Assembly (NCBI RefSeq): GCF_040549045.1
Contig: NZ_JBEWTB010000002.1
Location: 4,390,501 to 4,454,500, forward strand
Source: Endozoicomonas sp. NE40
GTDB taxonomy: Bacteria; Pseudomonadota; Gammaproteobacteria; Pseudomonadales; Endozoicomonadaceae
Direction: 5' to 3'
Length of the DNA stretch: 64,000 nucleotides
Position 1 is the stretch's first letter. Each line of letters opens with the position of its first letter. The notes under the pieces are model-generated. The model searched no databases, was not told the origin of the DNA, and worked only from the letters and a program-made list of their open reading frames with translations. Of the stretch, positions 53,232 to 62,142 are shown one piece after another. The position numbers and the translations under genes are program-made.

Positions 53232-54362
53232 ATGTTTAGATTTTTGCTCTTATTTTTTGTTTTTGTACCTTCGATACTGTCGGCCAATCCCAAACATATC
53301 CATTTTAGCGCTGCGAACATTAATCAGTTCGTAGATGAAAGTATCAGGGATGCTTACAAGTATACAGGCCTTGCTGCTTTTTATAATAAAATTAGTCTGT
53401 ATGAAGTGGACGGTTCTGATGTAGTTGAAATTCCAGAAAACCAGTTGTACCAGCTTAATATAAACGCATCTTTGGCTATAGTTGGTCGTTATGATATATT
53501 GCTGGTTTCAGACTATATCAATCAAGTCCATTTTAATGAAGATTTAATCAATATAAAGACAGATGGTGATGATTTATTAAATGCAATGATTTTAAAGAAA
53601 TCAGAATTAGATGGAAATCTATCTGAGCTAAGTGCTTTTCGATATTCTCATTTATGGATGCCTTTAAAATATATATGTTTGTTTACTTATAAATTTTTTT
53701 ACTTTTTAAATACTATTCATGGTTTTGGTTGGGGTATTACTATTATTATATTTTCACTCTGCTTTAAATTACTTATGCTTCCTTTAACTTTTTACCAGAC
53801 AGTGATTCAGCGAAAAGTTCAAGCCGTAACAAACTCTCTTGAACTTGAACTTATTCATATAAAGTCAACTTATATGGGCCAGGAAGCCCATGAAAGATAT
53901 ATGGCTGCTCATAAAAAATTAGGAGTTACCCCTTTCTTCTCACTTAAACCTATTTTATTCACAATTCTTCAAGTTCCATTTTTGATTGCAATATTCAATG
54001 TTCTTGGAGAGCTAGATCAGTTGAATAATGTTTCATTTTTATGGATCGAAGATCTTTCACGGCCTGACTCTATATATGAATTTTCTCGAGGAGTACCGCT
54101 TCTAGGTAATACTTTCAATCTTTTACCTATCATAATGACCATTGTTTGCCTTCTAGGTGCTTTTTTTTCAAATGACCCTACTCGTAATGAAGCTACTAAT
54201 AAAAAAAGAAGATTAAAGGTAGCTGCTATGGCATTTTTGTTTTTTGTTTTATTTTACCCTTTTCCTTCTGCACTGGTTTTATATTGGACCTGTGTAAATG
54301 CATTATATTTAGTTCAACTTAAACTTCTTGACCTTGAAGCACTTGCGAAGAATGAAGTATAA
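53232..54362 (+). CDS. YidC/Oxa1-like membrane insertase homologue in a polysaccharide locus
   Basis: 376 residues. Signal peptide (FRFLLLFFVFVPSILS, then ANP), a short periplasmic domain (about 20-135), then the YidC core: HGFGWGITIIIFSLCFKLLMLPL, a cytoplasmic coiled hairpin (QTVIQRKVQAVTNSLELE), LFTILQVPFLIAIFNVLGEL, and the C-terminal PSALVLYWTCVNALYLVQ. The core helices match Oxa1/YidC/Alb3 insertases, but the periplasmic region is much shorter than in E. coli YidC. It lies 6 bp after the sulfatase-like gene, so a dedicated role in inserting that protein or the IDPGTGS peptide is possible. It is unlikely to be the housekeeping YidC. Confidence 0.75.
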   Translation: MFRFLLLFFVFVPSILSANPKHIHFSAANINQFVDESIRDAYKYTGLAAFYNKISLYEVDGSDVVEIPENQLYQLNINASLAIVGRYDILLVSDYINQVHFNEDLINIKTDGDDLLNAMILKKSELDGNLSELSAFRYSHLWMPLKYICLFTYKFFYFLNTIHGFGWGITIIIFSLCFKLLMLPLTFYQTVIQRKVQAVTNSLELELIHIKSTYMGQEAHERYMAAHKKLGVTPFFSLKPILFTILQVPFLIAIFNVLGELDQLNNVSFLWIEDLSRPDSIYEFSRGVPLLGNTFNLLPIIMTIVCLLGAFFSNDPTRNEATNKKRRLKVAAMAFLFFVLFYPFPSALVLYWTCVNALYLVQLKLLDLEALAKNEV

Positions 54363-54999
54363 TTTTTGTGTTTATTTGTTAATAAAAAAATAAGAAATTC
54401 GGATAACCTCTGTCTATGTTTGAGTGCTTAAGAAATCAATGAAGTTATAGGTTAATAACTTAATGGCCTTTATCGATTTCCAAACTGCTGAACAACACTG
54501 TATCAAACTCACCTGACTGACGATTTCACAAATAATGACGGTAGTTATGAAGTTCACGTAAATAGTGTCTAACCCAAAACCCTTGATTCCCTCGGCAGAG
54601 TAGGTTTTAAAGGCTCTTTATAACCCTGAAGATTTTTTCTTATTATGGGTTATAAGTAGAGCTGCCAAGTGCTTGACGCATTTTCAGTTTTGAGATTTTT
54701 CAATTTATGGAAATCTTCGGAGCGTCAATCCTCTGAAAGCCTTGTCTACCAAGAGCTAGTTCCCGGACAGGCACTAAAAAATATAGAGGTTTTTTGATCA
54801 CTGCTTCGGTTATGGTTGAGGTAACACAGCGGAATTACTCAAGAGAATACCCCTATTTCTGTGTTTTCCGAATTTGTATATAAGTCAGAGCGCCGATGCA
54901 ATGGGTTACTTTAATCATTAAGTAATTTACTATTTGTGTAATAGTCTTGAGCCTGAAAAGAGCCTTGATTTTCTAATTATAAAGGCAGGATTTGAACCG
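54363..54999. other. 640-bp gene-free gap with possible mobile-element remnant
   Basis: No convincing gene on either strand. A dyad with TTGACGC (54673) and GCGTCAA (54722-54728), and an inner AGATTT/AAATCT pair, lies near 54.7 kb. The surrounding stretch (54570-54780) differs in character from the AT-rich genes before it. It may be the end of a decayed insertion sequence, but no transposase fragment could be identified. The gap separates the AT-rich phosphoramidate block from the more GC-balanced glycosyltransferase block. Confidence 0.35.
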
Positions 55000-56373
55000 A
55001 TGATTCGAGCCAATCATCCTGTATTACTGATAGGCGAACGAGCCTTTGCCTGTCAGCCATTGCGGCTTGTCAAAGGATTGCTTAGTGCTTATGTGGCGTA
55101 TCCATTAGCCGAACGTCGCGAAGAACGATGCATCAGACCGAAGCTTACGGAACTGCGGCGTTACTATCGATTACCCTATGAACAGCGTCAAGCTATTGCC
55201 CGTAACCGGTTGGTCAATATATTGCATCATGCAAAACAAAAGGTCCCTTATTACCGAGATCTTTTTACTAAGTGTTCCTTTGATCCTGAAAAAATCCATA
55301 ACGACATCGGTTACCTCAATGAATTGCCCTACCTGACAAAAGAGATTATTCAGGAACAGGGTGTACGCATGCTTTCTTGTTCGCTGAATGAAATTCGACA
55401 TTATCCTTGCAAGACTGGCGGTTCGACCGGGCTCTCTACGGTCATTTATTATGATCAGGAGGCTATAGATTACTCAGCGGCTGTTACTTTGTATGCTCGT
55501 GAACGTATAGGCAAGCGGAAGTATAAGAGTGAACTGCATTTTGCCTGTAGGTTTCCTGACGCAGTAGCCCCCGGATGGCCAACACGCGAAGACTGGAAAT
55601 GCTTCGCTATGAATCGCAGCAATATTTTTTTTGATCGTATTGACGATGCAGGCCTGGAGGAAATCCTGAATAAGCTCAAGCGTCGGCGTCCTTATCTTAT
55701 TCATGAGCATCCCTCCACAATTTACGCGCTTGCCTGTTATGTTGAGCGTAAATATGGAAGCTGCAAAACATTTGAAATCTTTGAGTCGAGCGGTGAGCTG
55801 CTTCAGCCATACATGCGTGAAAAAATTGCGAAGACTCTGTGTTGTCAGATAATAGATCGCTATGGTCTTGCTGAGCTGGGTGTTATGGCTTATGAGCTGG
55901 AAGGCGAAGAGCGTGGGCTTCAGGTTTTGGAATCCGAGGGCTGGCCAGAGCATCGCAGTATTGATGATGGCTATGAACTGATCTTTACAGGTTATCGAAA
56001 TTTCCTGATGCCCCTTATTCGCTATGCAACCGGGGATCATGCCCGGGTTGTTGAAAAGCCTGATGGCGTTGCACTGACTGATATAGTTGGTCGTATTCAT
56101 GATGTCGTACCAATTAACGGAGTGGCGCACCCAACCCATCATATTATGGACATGCTGGACCATCGGGTTGGAGGCATTCAGGAATTTCAGATTGATCTTC
56201 GTTCAGATTTGCCACGATTAAGGATTGTGACTGAACCCGCAGTTAATCAGGTTGACATTCTTAAAAAAGTTGAAAGCTACTGGCCTGATGCCTTTCAGGT
56301 CGAATTCGTAGGTTACGAAGATTTGGTTCGTGTAGGTTGGCGTTCAAAATTTCGCCATGTGGTGACAGCATGA
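55000..56373 (+). CDS. CapK/PaaK-like adenylate-forming enzyme
   Basis: 457 residues from ATG 55000, with AGGA nine bases upstream; a TTG at 54934 would add 22. Similar to phenylacetate-CoA ligase-like CapK proteins of capsule clusters: YPCKTGGSTGLSTVIYYD (phosphate loop) near residue 148, IDRYGLAELGVMA near 315, and IRYATGDHA near 370. These activate a carboxylic acid with ATP; in capsule loci the substrate is usually unknown, perhaps an acyl decoration. Its stop overlaps the next start (ATGA). Confidence 0.8.
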   Translation: MIRANHPVLLIGERAFACQPLRLVKGLLSAYVAYPLAERREERCIRPKLTELRRYYRLPYEQRQAIARNRLVNILHHAKQKVPYYRDLFTKCSFDPEKIHNDIGYLNELPYLTKEIIQEQGVRMLSCSLNEIRHYPCKTGGSTGLSTVIYYDQEAIDYSAAVTLYARERIGKRKYKSELHFACRFPDAVAPGWPTREDWKCFAMNRSNIFFDRIDDAGLEEILNKLKRRRPYLIHEHPSTIYALACYVERKYGSCKTFEIFESSGELLQPYMREKIAKTLCCQIIDRYGLAELGVMAYELEGEERGLQVLESEGWPEHRSIDDGYELIFTGYRNFLMPLIRYATGDHARVVEKPDGVALTDIVGRIHDVVPINGVAHPTHHIMDMLDHRVGGIQEFQIDLRSDLPRLRIVTEPAVNQVDILKKVESYWPDAFQVEFVGYEDLVRVGWRSKFRHVVTA

Positions 56374-57932
56374 TAGGTGTATTTGCAACTCACCAAAATA
56401 GTGAAGCAGCGAAGCTGGTTGTGGCAGCTCTTCGTCGCTCTGTCTGTCATGATCTTGTGATGAATGCTGTGCCAGCCAGCTTAGCGGATAGTTCAGTTTC
56501 CGTCAGTATCAAACCGGATGAGGTTCTGGGTGAGCAGCTGTGGCTCTGGCTGAATAAGCAGCCACGTAAGCTGATAGTGTTTGGTAAACTGCCTTCGTTT
56601 TTCTGCTCTCGCTTAGGGCTCCAGACGGTAGAATGGCCCGGTTACCCTGAAGACTGGGCTTACAGCAAACCTGCACCAGCTGGTGGTTTTTCTGAAAGTG
56701 CAGGTAGCATCCGGTATCGACAGAAAGCCTCTGTTTTTGGGGCCGATAGATGGGAGCGTGCGCTGGAGCGGTTTGATTTCTCAGACGAGTGGAACAATTT
56801 GGGTTATGGTGCAATCCGCGCTGATGGCAGTATCTGGTCATTGGAGCAGCCTGTCCAGGTGCCTGATGAGTGTGTACTGGCAGATCTCATTATCGAGGAT
56901 GAGATCCAGTTTACTTACTGCGGCCAATTTGAAGTGGGGCCTTCGACGGTACTGTGGTTCAATCGTCCTGTTGGTCCAGTTGATTCCTTTGAATGGCGTT
57001 TGGTTGAGAGATTTCTTACTGACTGGAAAAGTGAAAGCCAACCATGTTGCCCTGTAGTCAGTGAAGTTCCGTGGGGACATGATTCGGCAATTACAATGCG
57101 GCTTGATTGTGATGAAGATATCACCTCTGCCGGCCTCTTATGGTCAACCTATCGCGAGATGGGCGTACCATTCTCACTTGCTATTCATACTGACAACCTG
57201 AATGACATGACTCACCATGCCTTTCTTCAGGAATTTGTCTCTTCTGGTGGATCTCTGTTGTCACACACGGCGACCCATGCGCCCAATTGGGGGGGAAGCT
57301 ATGAAGCGGCTCTTGTTGAAGGTCAAAAGTCGTATGATTCCATTCGGGACGTTACTGGGGTAGCTGTTCGTTATGGGGTGTCACCATTTCATCAGTCACC
57401 ACCCTATGCACTCAAAGCGCTGTGTGATGTAGGTTATCGTGGTTGTATTGGTGGAATTATTCGAAACGATCCGGAGTTTCTACTTGCGCGTGGTGGGGAG
57501 TTAGCTGGTTTACCACGGGGTTTCATTGGTCACAGCCAGCAAACGATGCTCCATGGCGACTGCATGCTATCTGATGAAGATCCTTTACGTATCTTTAAAG
57601 CGGCTTATGATCGGGCCTTTGAAGTCCGAACTTTATTTGGCTATCTGGATCATCCATTTTCTACACGCTATCAGTATGGTTGGACGGACGAAGCTCAGCG
57701 TATTAAAGCTCACAGACATTTTGTAGAGCATATTCGTACTCGTTCAGCGAATCCATTGTTTCTGGATGAAGTTCAGGCTATGGAGTTCCTTCGTGCAAAA
57801 TCAGCAATTCAGATAGTCAGCGATGGTACTGGTTACACCTGTTGCAACGTGAAGGCCCCTGACGGACTGGCCTTTGGCATTGAATTTAAAGGTAATTGCC
57901 AGCGCCTGACAAATGGGACAAAGCTGATATGA
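56370..57932 (+). CDS. Polysaccharide deacetylase-family protein
   Basis: 520 residues. The N-terminal 230 residues match nothing I can name. From about residue 235 a NodB-like domain has TMRLDCDED (Asp pair: catalytic and metal Asp) and LLSHTATHAPNWGG (metal-binding H-x3-H), then YGVSPFHQSPPYALKAL. Such enzymes remove N- or O-acetyl groups from glycans. There is no signal peptide, so it may act in the cytoplasm on a lipid- or nucleotide-linked intermediate. Coupled by 4-bp overlaps to the gene before it and to a tiny frame after it. Confidence 0.8.
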   Translation: MIGVFATHQNSEAAKLVVAALRRSVCHDLVMNAVPASLADSSVSVSIKPDEVLGEQLWLWLNKQPRKLIVFGKLPSFFCSRLGLQTVEWPGYPEDWAYSKPAPAGGFSESAGSIRYRQKASVFGADRWERALERFDFSDEWNNLGYGAIRADGSIWSLEQPVQVPDECVLADLIIEDEIQFTYCGQFEVGPSTVLWFNRPVGPVDSFEWRLVERFLTDWKSESQPCCPVVSEVPWGHDSAITMRLDCDEDITSAGLLWSTYREMGVPFSLAIHTDNLNDMTHHAFLQEFVSSGGSLLSHTATHAPNWGGSYEAALVEGQKSYDSIRDVTGVAVRYGVSPFHQSPPYALKALCDVGYRGCIGGIIRNDPEFLLARGGELAGLPRGFIGHSQQTMLHGDCMLSDEDPLRIFKAAYDRAFEVRTLFGYLDHPFSTRYQYGWTDEAQRIKAHRHFVEHIRTRSANPLFLDEVQAMEFLRAKSAIQIVSDGTGYTCCNVKAPDGLAFGIEFKGNCQRLTNGTKLI

Positions 57933-58033
57933 AAGTGTTGCTGGCTCTTGGAATAATTTTCGGCCTCTACCCTAACAAGCGTGACATTCTTATGGCTCAG
58001 TTTGGCAAGTTACGGGAGGGTCTATATGGCTGA
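57929..58033 (+). CDS. 34-codon frame bridging two genes
   Basis: ATG 57929 overlaps the deacetylase stop (ATGA), and the TGA at 58031-58033 overlaps the start of the next glycosyltransferase. The peptide begins MKVLLALGIIFGLYPNKRD, a hydrophobic start with a basic end. It could be a small membrane peptide, a translational-coupling relay, or a remnant of a deleted gene. Confidence 0.35.
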   Translation: MKVLLALGIIFGLYPNKRDILMAQFGKLREGLYG

Positions 58034-59228
58034 GCATGATGATGTTGTTCCTGAAAACTGTATTTTGTTTGCCACAGCGGATTGGGATGAACCCTATTGG
58101 ACCAACAAGCAGCACTGTGCCAAATCCCTTGCCGAGCTTGGTGTAAAGGTGCTCTATGTTGAAAGTGTTGGTATTCGAAAGCCAAAAGCTGGCAGTGGCA
58201 GAGACTGGAAGCGACTATTAAGACGCCTGCGAAAAGGGCTCGCGTCAATAGTCTTCGGCGCTAAAGAATGTTCGCCAGGTATCTTTGTGTTATCTCCTTT
58301 GCTAGTTCCGGTTGGCTATCGTTTTTGGTTGGCGCGAATACTGAACCGTTGGCTGCTTAAGATAACAATTGCTCGTACAATAAATCAGAGAAGGTTTGAT
58401 AAACCGCTTATCTGGACATATCACCCTTTTATGCTTGACGTGATTGACGGATTAAGCTTCAACCGTTTGATATATCACTGTGTAGATGATCTAGCTGCAG
58501 TACCGGGTGTGGATGCAATTGCATTTCGTGAAGCCGAGACTCAATTGTTGCGGCGGGCTGATGTGGTATTTGCTACGGCAAAGCCCCTTGCTGAGTCTTG
58601 TCGTGTATTGAATTCTAACACGCACTTTTATCCTAATGTTGTAGATGCTGCCCATTTTGGTAAAGCGATACAACCAGGCTTGCTTCCTCCTGAACTTGAA
58701 AGAATTCCAGAACCACGTCTTGTATACCATGGTGTGCTGTCGGACTATAAAGTTAACTTTCAATTATTATTGGAGTGTGCTCAGAGAAGAAGTAACTGGA
58801 GCTGGGTTTTTATTGGTGAGGAGCGTGAAGGGCAGAAAAGCTCTATTGTGGCTGAGCTTGCCAGATTGCCGAATGTGCATTTTCTTGGTTATCGCCCGTA
58901 CGATGTTCTTCCGGACTATCTTCGGGGCATGCAAATAGGACTTCTTCCATCTCATTTGAATGATTACACAGAGGGTATGTTTCCAATGAAGTATTTTGAG
59001 TACATTGCCGCAGGTTTGCCGGTTGTTTCAACTTCATTGGCTTTTACAGAGGTTTGCAGGCAAGGCATCAGGGTGGCTGAAAACAACTCTGACTTTATTG
59101 TTCAGATTGAACGGCAGTTAGCGACCGGACGCCTTAAAGTCGATGAGATCAGGGGTTTTATTGGTGAAAATACCTGGGCTGGCAGAACTGGTAAAATGTT
59201 AGCAGCAGTTATTGGGGGTGCTAAGTGA
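58026..59228 (+). CDS. Glycosyltransferase, GT-B fold (TuaH-like)
   Basis: 400 residues from ATG 58026, with GGGAGGG six bases upstream; the frame open to 57981 is inside the coupled small ORF. The N-terminal domain has ILFATADWDEPYWTNKQH and PLIWTYHPFMLDVI. The C-terminal domain has LVYHGVLSDYKVN, VHFLGYRPYDVLPDYLRGMQIGL and the donor-site motif MKYFEYIAAGLPVVST. This resembles TuaH-type glycosyltransferases of teichuronic acid and exopolysaccharide clusters. Sugar donor unknown. Confidence 0.8.
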   Translation: MAEHDDVVPENCILFATADWDEPYWTNKQHCAKSLAELGVKVLYVESVGIRKPKAGSGRDWKRLLRRLRKGLASIVFGAKECSPGIFVLSPLLVPVGYRFWLARILNRWLLKITIARTINQRRFDKPLIWTYHPFMLDVIDGLSFNRLIYHCVDDLAAVPGVDAIAFREAETQLLRRADVVFATAKPLAESCRVLNSNTHFYPNVVDAAHFGKAIQPGLLPPELERIPEPRLVYHGVLSDYKVNFQLLLECAQRRSNWSWVFIGEEREGQKSSIVAELARLPNVHFLGYRPYDVLPDYLRGMQIGLLPSHLNDYTEGMFPMKYFEYIAAGLPVVSTSLAFTEVCRQGIRVAENNSDFIVQIERQLATGRLKVDEIRGFIGENTWAGRTGKMLAAVIGGAK

Positions 59229-60416
59229 ATGGCTGTAGAAAAGGGGGTTAATTTTTTTGGCTCTTGGGAAACATCTGATGGAATTGGTCGTGCTGCCGGA
59301 TTAAATATCCGGAGTCTGGAAGCAGCTGGTGTAAAGCTTGATCGCTATGTGCTATCTAGGCCAGTAGCTCTTCAAAGTGGTCGTGACACGATAATTGATG
59401 ACCGCTTGCTTTCTTCTCTTCACTATAAAGTCAACCTGTTTCAATTTAGTGCTCGCTGGGTTCCTCATTACTTCTCTCGTTTAAGTGAAGGCGCTCTTGA
59501 TGGGTTTTATAATATTGGTTACTGGTTTTGTGAGGTTCCTAGAATTCCGGATTACTGGGCGAGACAGATGGAATTTTTTGATGAAATCTGGACGGCCTCA
59601 ACATTTTGTGAAACTGCGTTTGCCCGATCAGCGAATATCCCAGTTGTACGAATTCCACTATTGATCGAATTAAGAAAACCGACTGCACGTATTTTATTAA
59701 ATCAATCAGGCCAATACCAAACACCGTTTACATTTTTAACGATCTTTAATACCTACAGTGATGCTGAGAGGAAAAATATACTTTTTTCGATTCGGGCATT
59801 TATTTCAGCTTTTGATGACAATCCAGAAGTAAAACTTATTATCAAGGTAAGCAATCTGGAGCATGACGCAATACTCAGGGAAAAGCTTCATGCCATTCAG
59901 CAGCATCATGCAAACATAGAGGTTATTGAAGGTTATATAGAAAACAACGCTGTTCAGGCTCTTTATGATGAGGCCGACGTTTATGTCTCTCTGCACCGTG
60001 CTGAAGGCTTTGGTCTGACCATATCCGATGCAATGAGTCGTGGAGTGCCTGTTATCACCACAGGCTACTCCGGAAACATGGAGTTTTGCGAAGGCAGCGA
60101 CTCTCGTCTTGTTACATACAAGCTTCGTTCTGTCGGTCATGAGCGTCTTCGTTATCAAAAAGATGATATTTGGGCAGAACCCGATATGGAAGATGCTGTT
60201 TCAGCTTTTCGCGAACTATATACCAGCTATCCAACCTGGTTACTTAAGGCGGACAGGGCGCGTAGTCGGATCTTGCAAGCATTTTCTATAGAACAGGTTG
60301 GAGGCCTGATGCGTGAGCGTCTGGCATTGATTAACAGCAACTTCACCTTCTCGAGTGACATGGGGCAAAGACAAGTCGACCGGACAGTTGGTGTACTTGA
60401 AACGTATGGATTTTAG
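59229..60416 (+). CDS. Glycosyltransferase family 4-like protein
   Basis: 395 residues, with the ATG immediately after the previous stop. The N-terminus reads VNFFGSWETSDGIGRAAGLN. The C-terminal nucleotide-sugar site has VYVSLHRAEGFGLTISDAMSRGVPVITTGYSGNMEF, the EX7E motif of retaining GT-B enzymes. It lies in a continuous run of coupled genes, so it probably adds one sugar of the repeat unit. Confidence 0.85.
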   Translation: MAVEKGVNFFGSWETSDGIGRAAGLNIRSLEAAGVKLDRYVLSRPVALQSGRDTIIDDRLLSSLHYKVNLFQFSARWVPHYFSRLSEGALDGFYNIGYWFCEVPRIPDYWARQMEFFDEIWTASTFCETAFARSANIPVVRIPLLIELRKPTARILLNQSGQYQTPFTFLTIFNTYSDAERKNILFSIRAFISAFDDNPEVKLIIKVSNLEHDAILREKLHAIQQHHANIEVIEGYIENNAVQALYDEADVYVSLHRAEGFGLTISDAMSRGVPVITTGYSGNMEFCEGSDSRLVTYKLRSVGHERLRYQKDDIWAEPDMEDAVSAFRELYTSYPTWLLKADRARSRILQAFSIEQVGGLMRERLALINSNFTFSSDMGQRQVDRTVGVLETYGF

Positions 60417-60417
60417 A

Positions 60418-61011
60418 ATGGATATTTTCTTGCTAAGGCACGGCCTGAGTACTTCTAACGAAATGAGACTTGTATGCGGCGCGGCGGATTACCCTTTATC
60501 CGAAACCGGTAAAATCCAGTCTGAGCATGTATGCTCTCATCTGAACCAGTACCGGTTTTCAAAGATCTATGCATCACCACTGAAGCGAGCATTGCAAACT
60601 ATCGAAAATCTGGAGCGGCAGGTCGAAATCAGTATTGAGCCAGAGCTTATTGAGCTGGATACTGGTGAAGTAAGCCATATAGGTGTAGATGAGCTCTGGT
60701 CAAGTGAACCGCGTTACCGATATCAGGGACTGAACCCGGATTTGCATTACCCTGGCGGAGAAAGCCTCAACGATATGTTAGGGCGAATAGGGCTTTGGTA
60801 TGATCGCTGTTCGAACGAATGGAAGCAGGATGAAGTTGTATTGATCGCAGGTCATGAAGGAACCGTTTGTGGAATTCTTCACAAATTACTTGCCCTGTGT
60901 ATTACGCATTACCCTACATTCAATGTTGGGAACTGCGACTATGTTCATATAAATATTAATTCAGATGGACAGGTTCGTTATCGATTTGTCCCCTTTAAGG
61001 ACTTTACGTGA
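60418..61011 (+). CDS. Histidine phosphatase-family protein
   Basis: 197 residues from ATG 60418; the frame extends upstream into the previous gene without support. The phosphohistidine motif LRHGLSTSNEMRLVCG is at the N-terminus, with YASPLKRALQTIENL near 55 and the second catalytic His in LIAGHEGTVCG near 144. Relatives include phosphoglycerate-mutase-like and sugar-phosphate phosphatases (for example those for heptose bisphosphate or alpha-ribazole phosphate). Within this locus a sugar-phosphate substrate is likely but not identified. Confidence 0.82.
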   Translation: MDIFLLRHGLSTSNEMRLVCGAADYPLSETGKIQSEHVCSHLNQYRFSKIYASPLKRALQTIENLERQVEISIEPELIELDTGEVSHIGVDELWSSEPRYRYQGLNPDLHYPGGESLNDMLGRIGLWYDRCSNEWKQDEVVLIAGHEGTVCGILHKLLALCITHYPTFNVGNCDYVHININSDGQVRYRFVPFKDFT

Positions 61012-61015
61012 GAAG

Positions 61016-61990
61016 ATGATGAAACGAGTCTTGCTGACTACTTATCCACACGCATTTCTTCATCGAGGTGGTGGTGAGCGTGAAATTCACCTGCTTCGGG
61101 AAGCATTAAATCTGGATAGTGTTCAGGCTGACATATATGGCCCCTCTTCACACCCGCTCCATACCTATCAGGATATTATTCATTTTTCTATGATGGGGGG
61201 ATCAGAGCTTCTTTTAAATGAAATCAACAAAACAGGAGGCCAGAGAATGATTCTGTGGCCTAATCTCTGGTTTGTAGAGGAGCCTGATACCCGTCATCTG
61301 GAAAGCCTTACCAGTTTTCTCAATAATTTTGATGCTGTTGTGTTTAAGTCAAAAGCAGAAGAAGTGCATTTTCGAAGCTATTTTGATCTGGCTGGTAAGG
61401 ATGTTATCCGAATTAGTCCTTTAGTATCTCCTCGCTTTTCACAAAAAGATATTTCAACGGTGTTCAGGGAGTCTTATGGGCTGAGGCGCTATGCCCTTTG
61501 GACGGGTATTATTGAGCCACAAAAAAACCAGCTGCAGGCGGTAAAGGCATTTAGTGGTCTTGATATTGATATGGTATTTTCCGGTGACGTGAGGGATGAA
61601 GCTTATGTCAGGGAATGCAAAAAGCATGCTGCACCTAACATTCATTTTATTCATTCAATGCCATTTGGCTCGGAGCTGCATTTATCTGCACTGGCCTATT
61701 GCAGTTTATATGTAGAGTTGCCAATGGATTTTCCCGGAACATCCGCTATTGAAGCACAGGCATTGGGGTGCAGGCTTTTGCTGACCCGATCAAGCTGGAC
61801 TGAGGAAATGCTGTCTGAATTTGCGCTTTTGGCAGACCCGGAAAACATAGAAGGAATACGCGCTAAAGCTATTAACCTGCTTACACAGCCTGAGGTTCAG
61901 TTACCCTGTCCAAAGGTTGTGGAGATGACGGATGTTATTTTACCGTTGGTGGAGTACTTGCAACATTCTAACGCTTTCACTCAGTCATAA
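61016..61990 (+). CDS. Glycosyltransferase, GT-B fold
   Basis: 324 residues from ATG 61016 (ATG 61019 equally possible). The N-terminal TTYPHAFLHRGGGEREIHLL is the acceptor-side Gly-rich loop. The donor domain has YALWTGIIEPQKNQLQAVKAF and FPGTSAIEAQALGCRLLLTR. It is a clear paralogue of the next gene (same GGGER, IEPxKNQ and EA-A-GCR layout). It starts 5 bp after the phosphatase gene and is followed by a 150-bp gap. Confidence 0.82.
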   Translation: MMKRVLLTTYPHAFLHRGGGEREIHLLREALNLDSVQADIYGPSSHPLHTYQDIIHFSMMGGSELLLNEINKTGGQRMILWPNLWFVEEPDTRHLESLTSFLNNFDAVVFKSKAEEVHFRSYFDLAGKDVIRISPLVSPRFSQKDISTVFRESYGLRRYALWTGIIEPQKNQLQAVKAFSGLDIDMVFSGDVRDEAYVRECKKHAAPNIHFIHSMPFGSELHLSALAYCSLYVELPMDFPGTSAIEAQALGCRLLLTRSSWTEEMLSEFALLADPENIEGIRAKAINLLTQPEVQLPCPKVVEMTDVILPLVEYLQHSNAFTQS

Positions 61991-62142
61991 ATCATGTGGG
62001 CAGAAAACACTCACCATAAGGTTGCAGTTGCTTAGTGGGCTGACAAACATAGTATTCCTCTCTTTGGCAAGCGAGCATTTAGCTCGTACTTCACCTGAAT
62101 TTTCAGAAACCAAGACCAATTTATTTAAAAACAGAGAATTCA

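Noticed and set aside
55474..56163. 229-residue minus-strand open frame
   Set aside because: Shadow of the CapK-like gene, which has full adenylate-forming motifs on the other strand.
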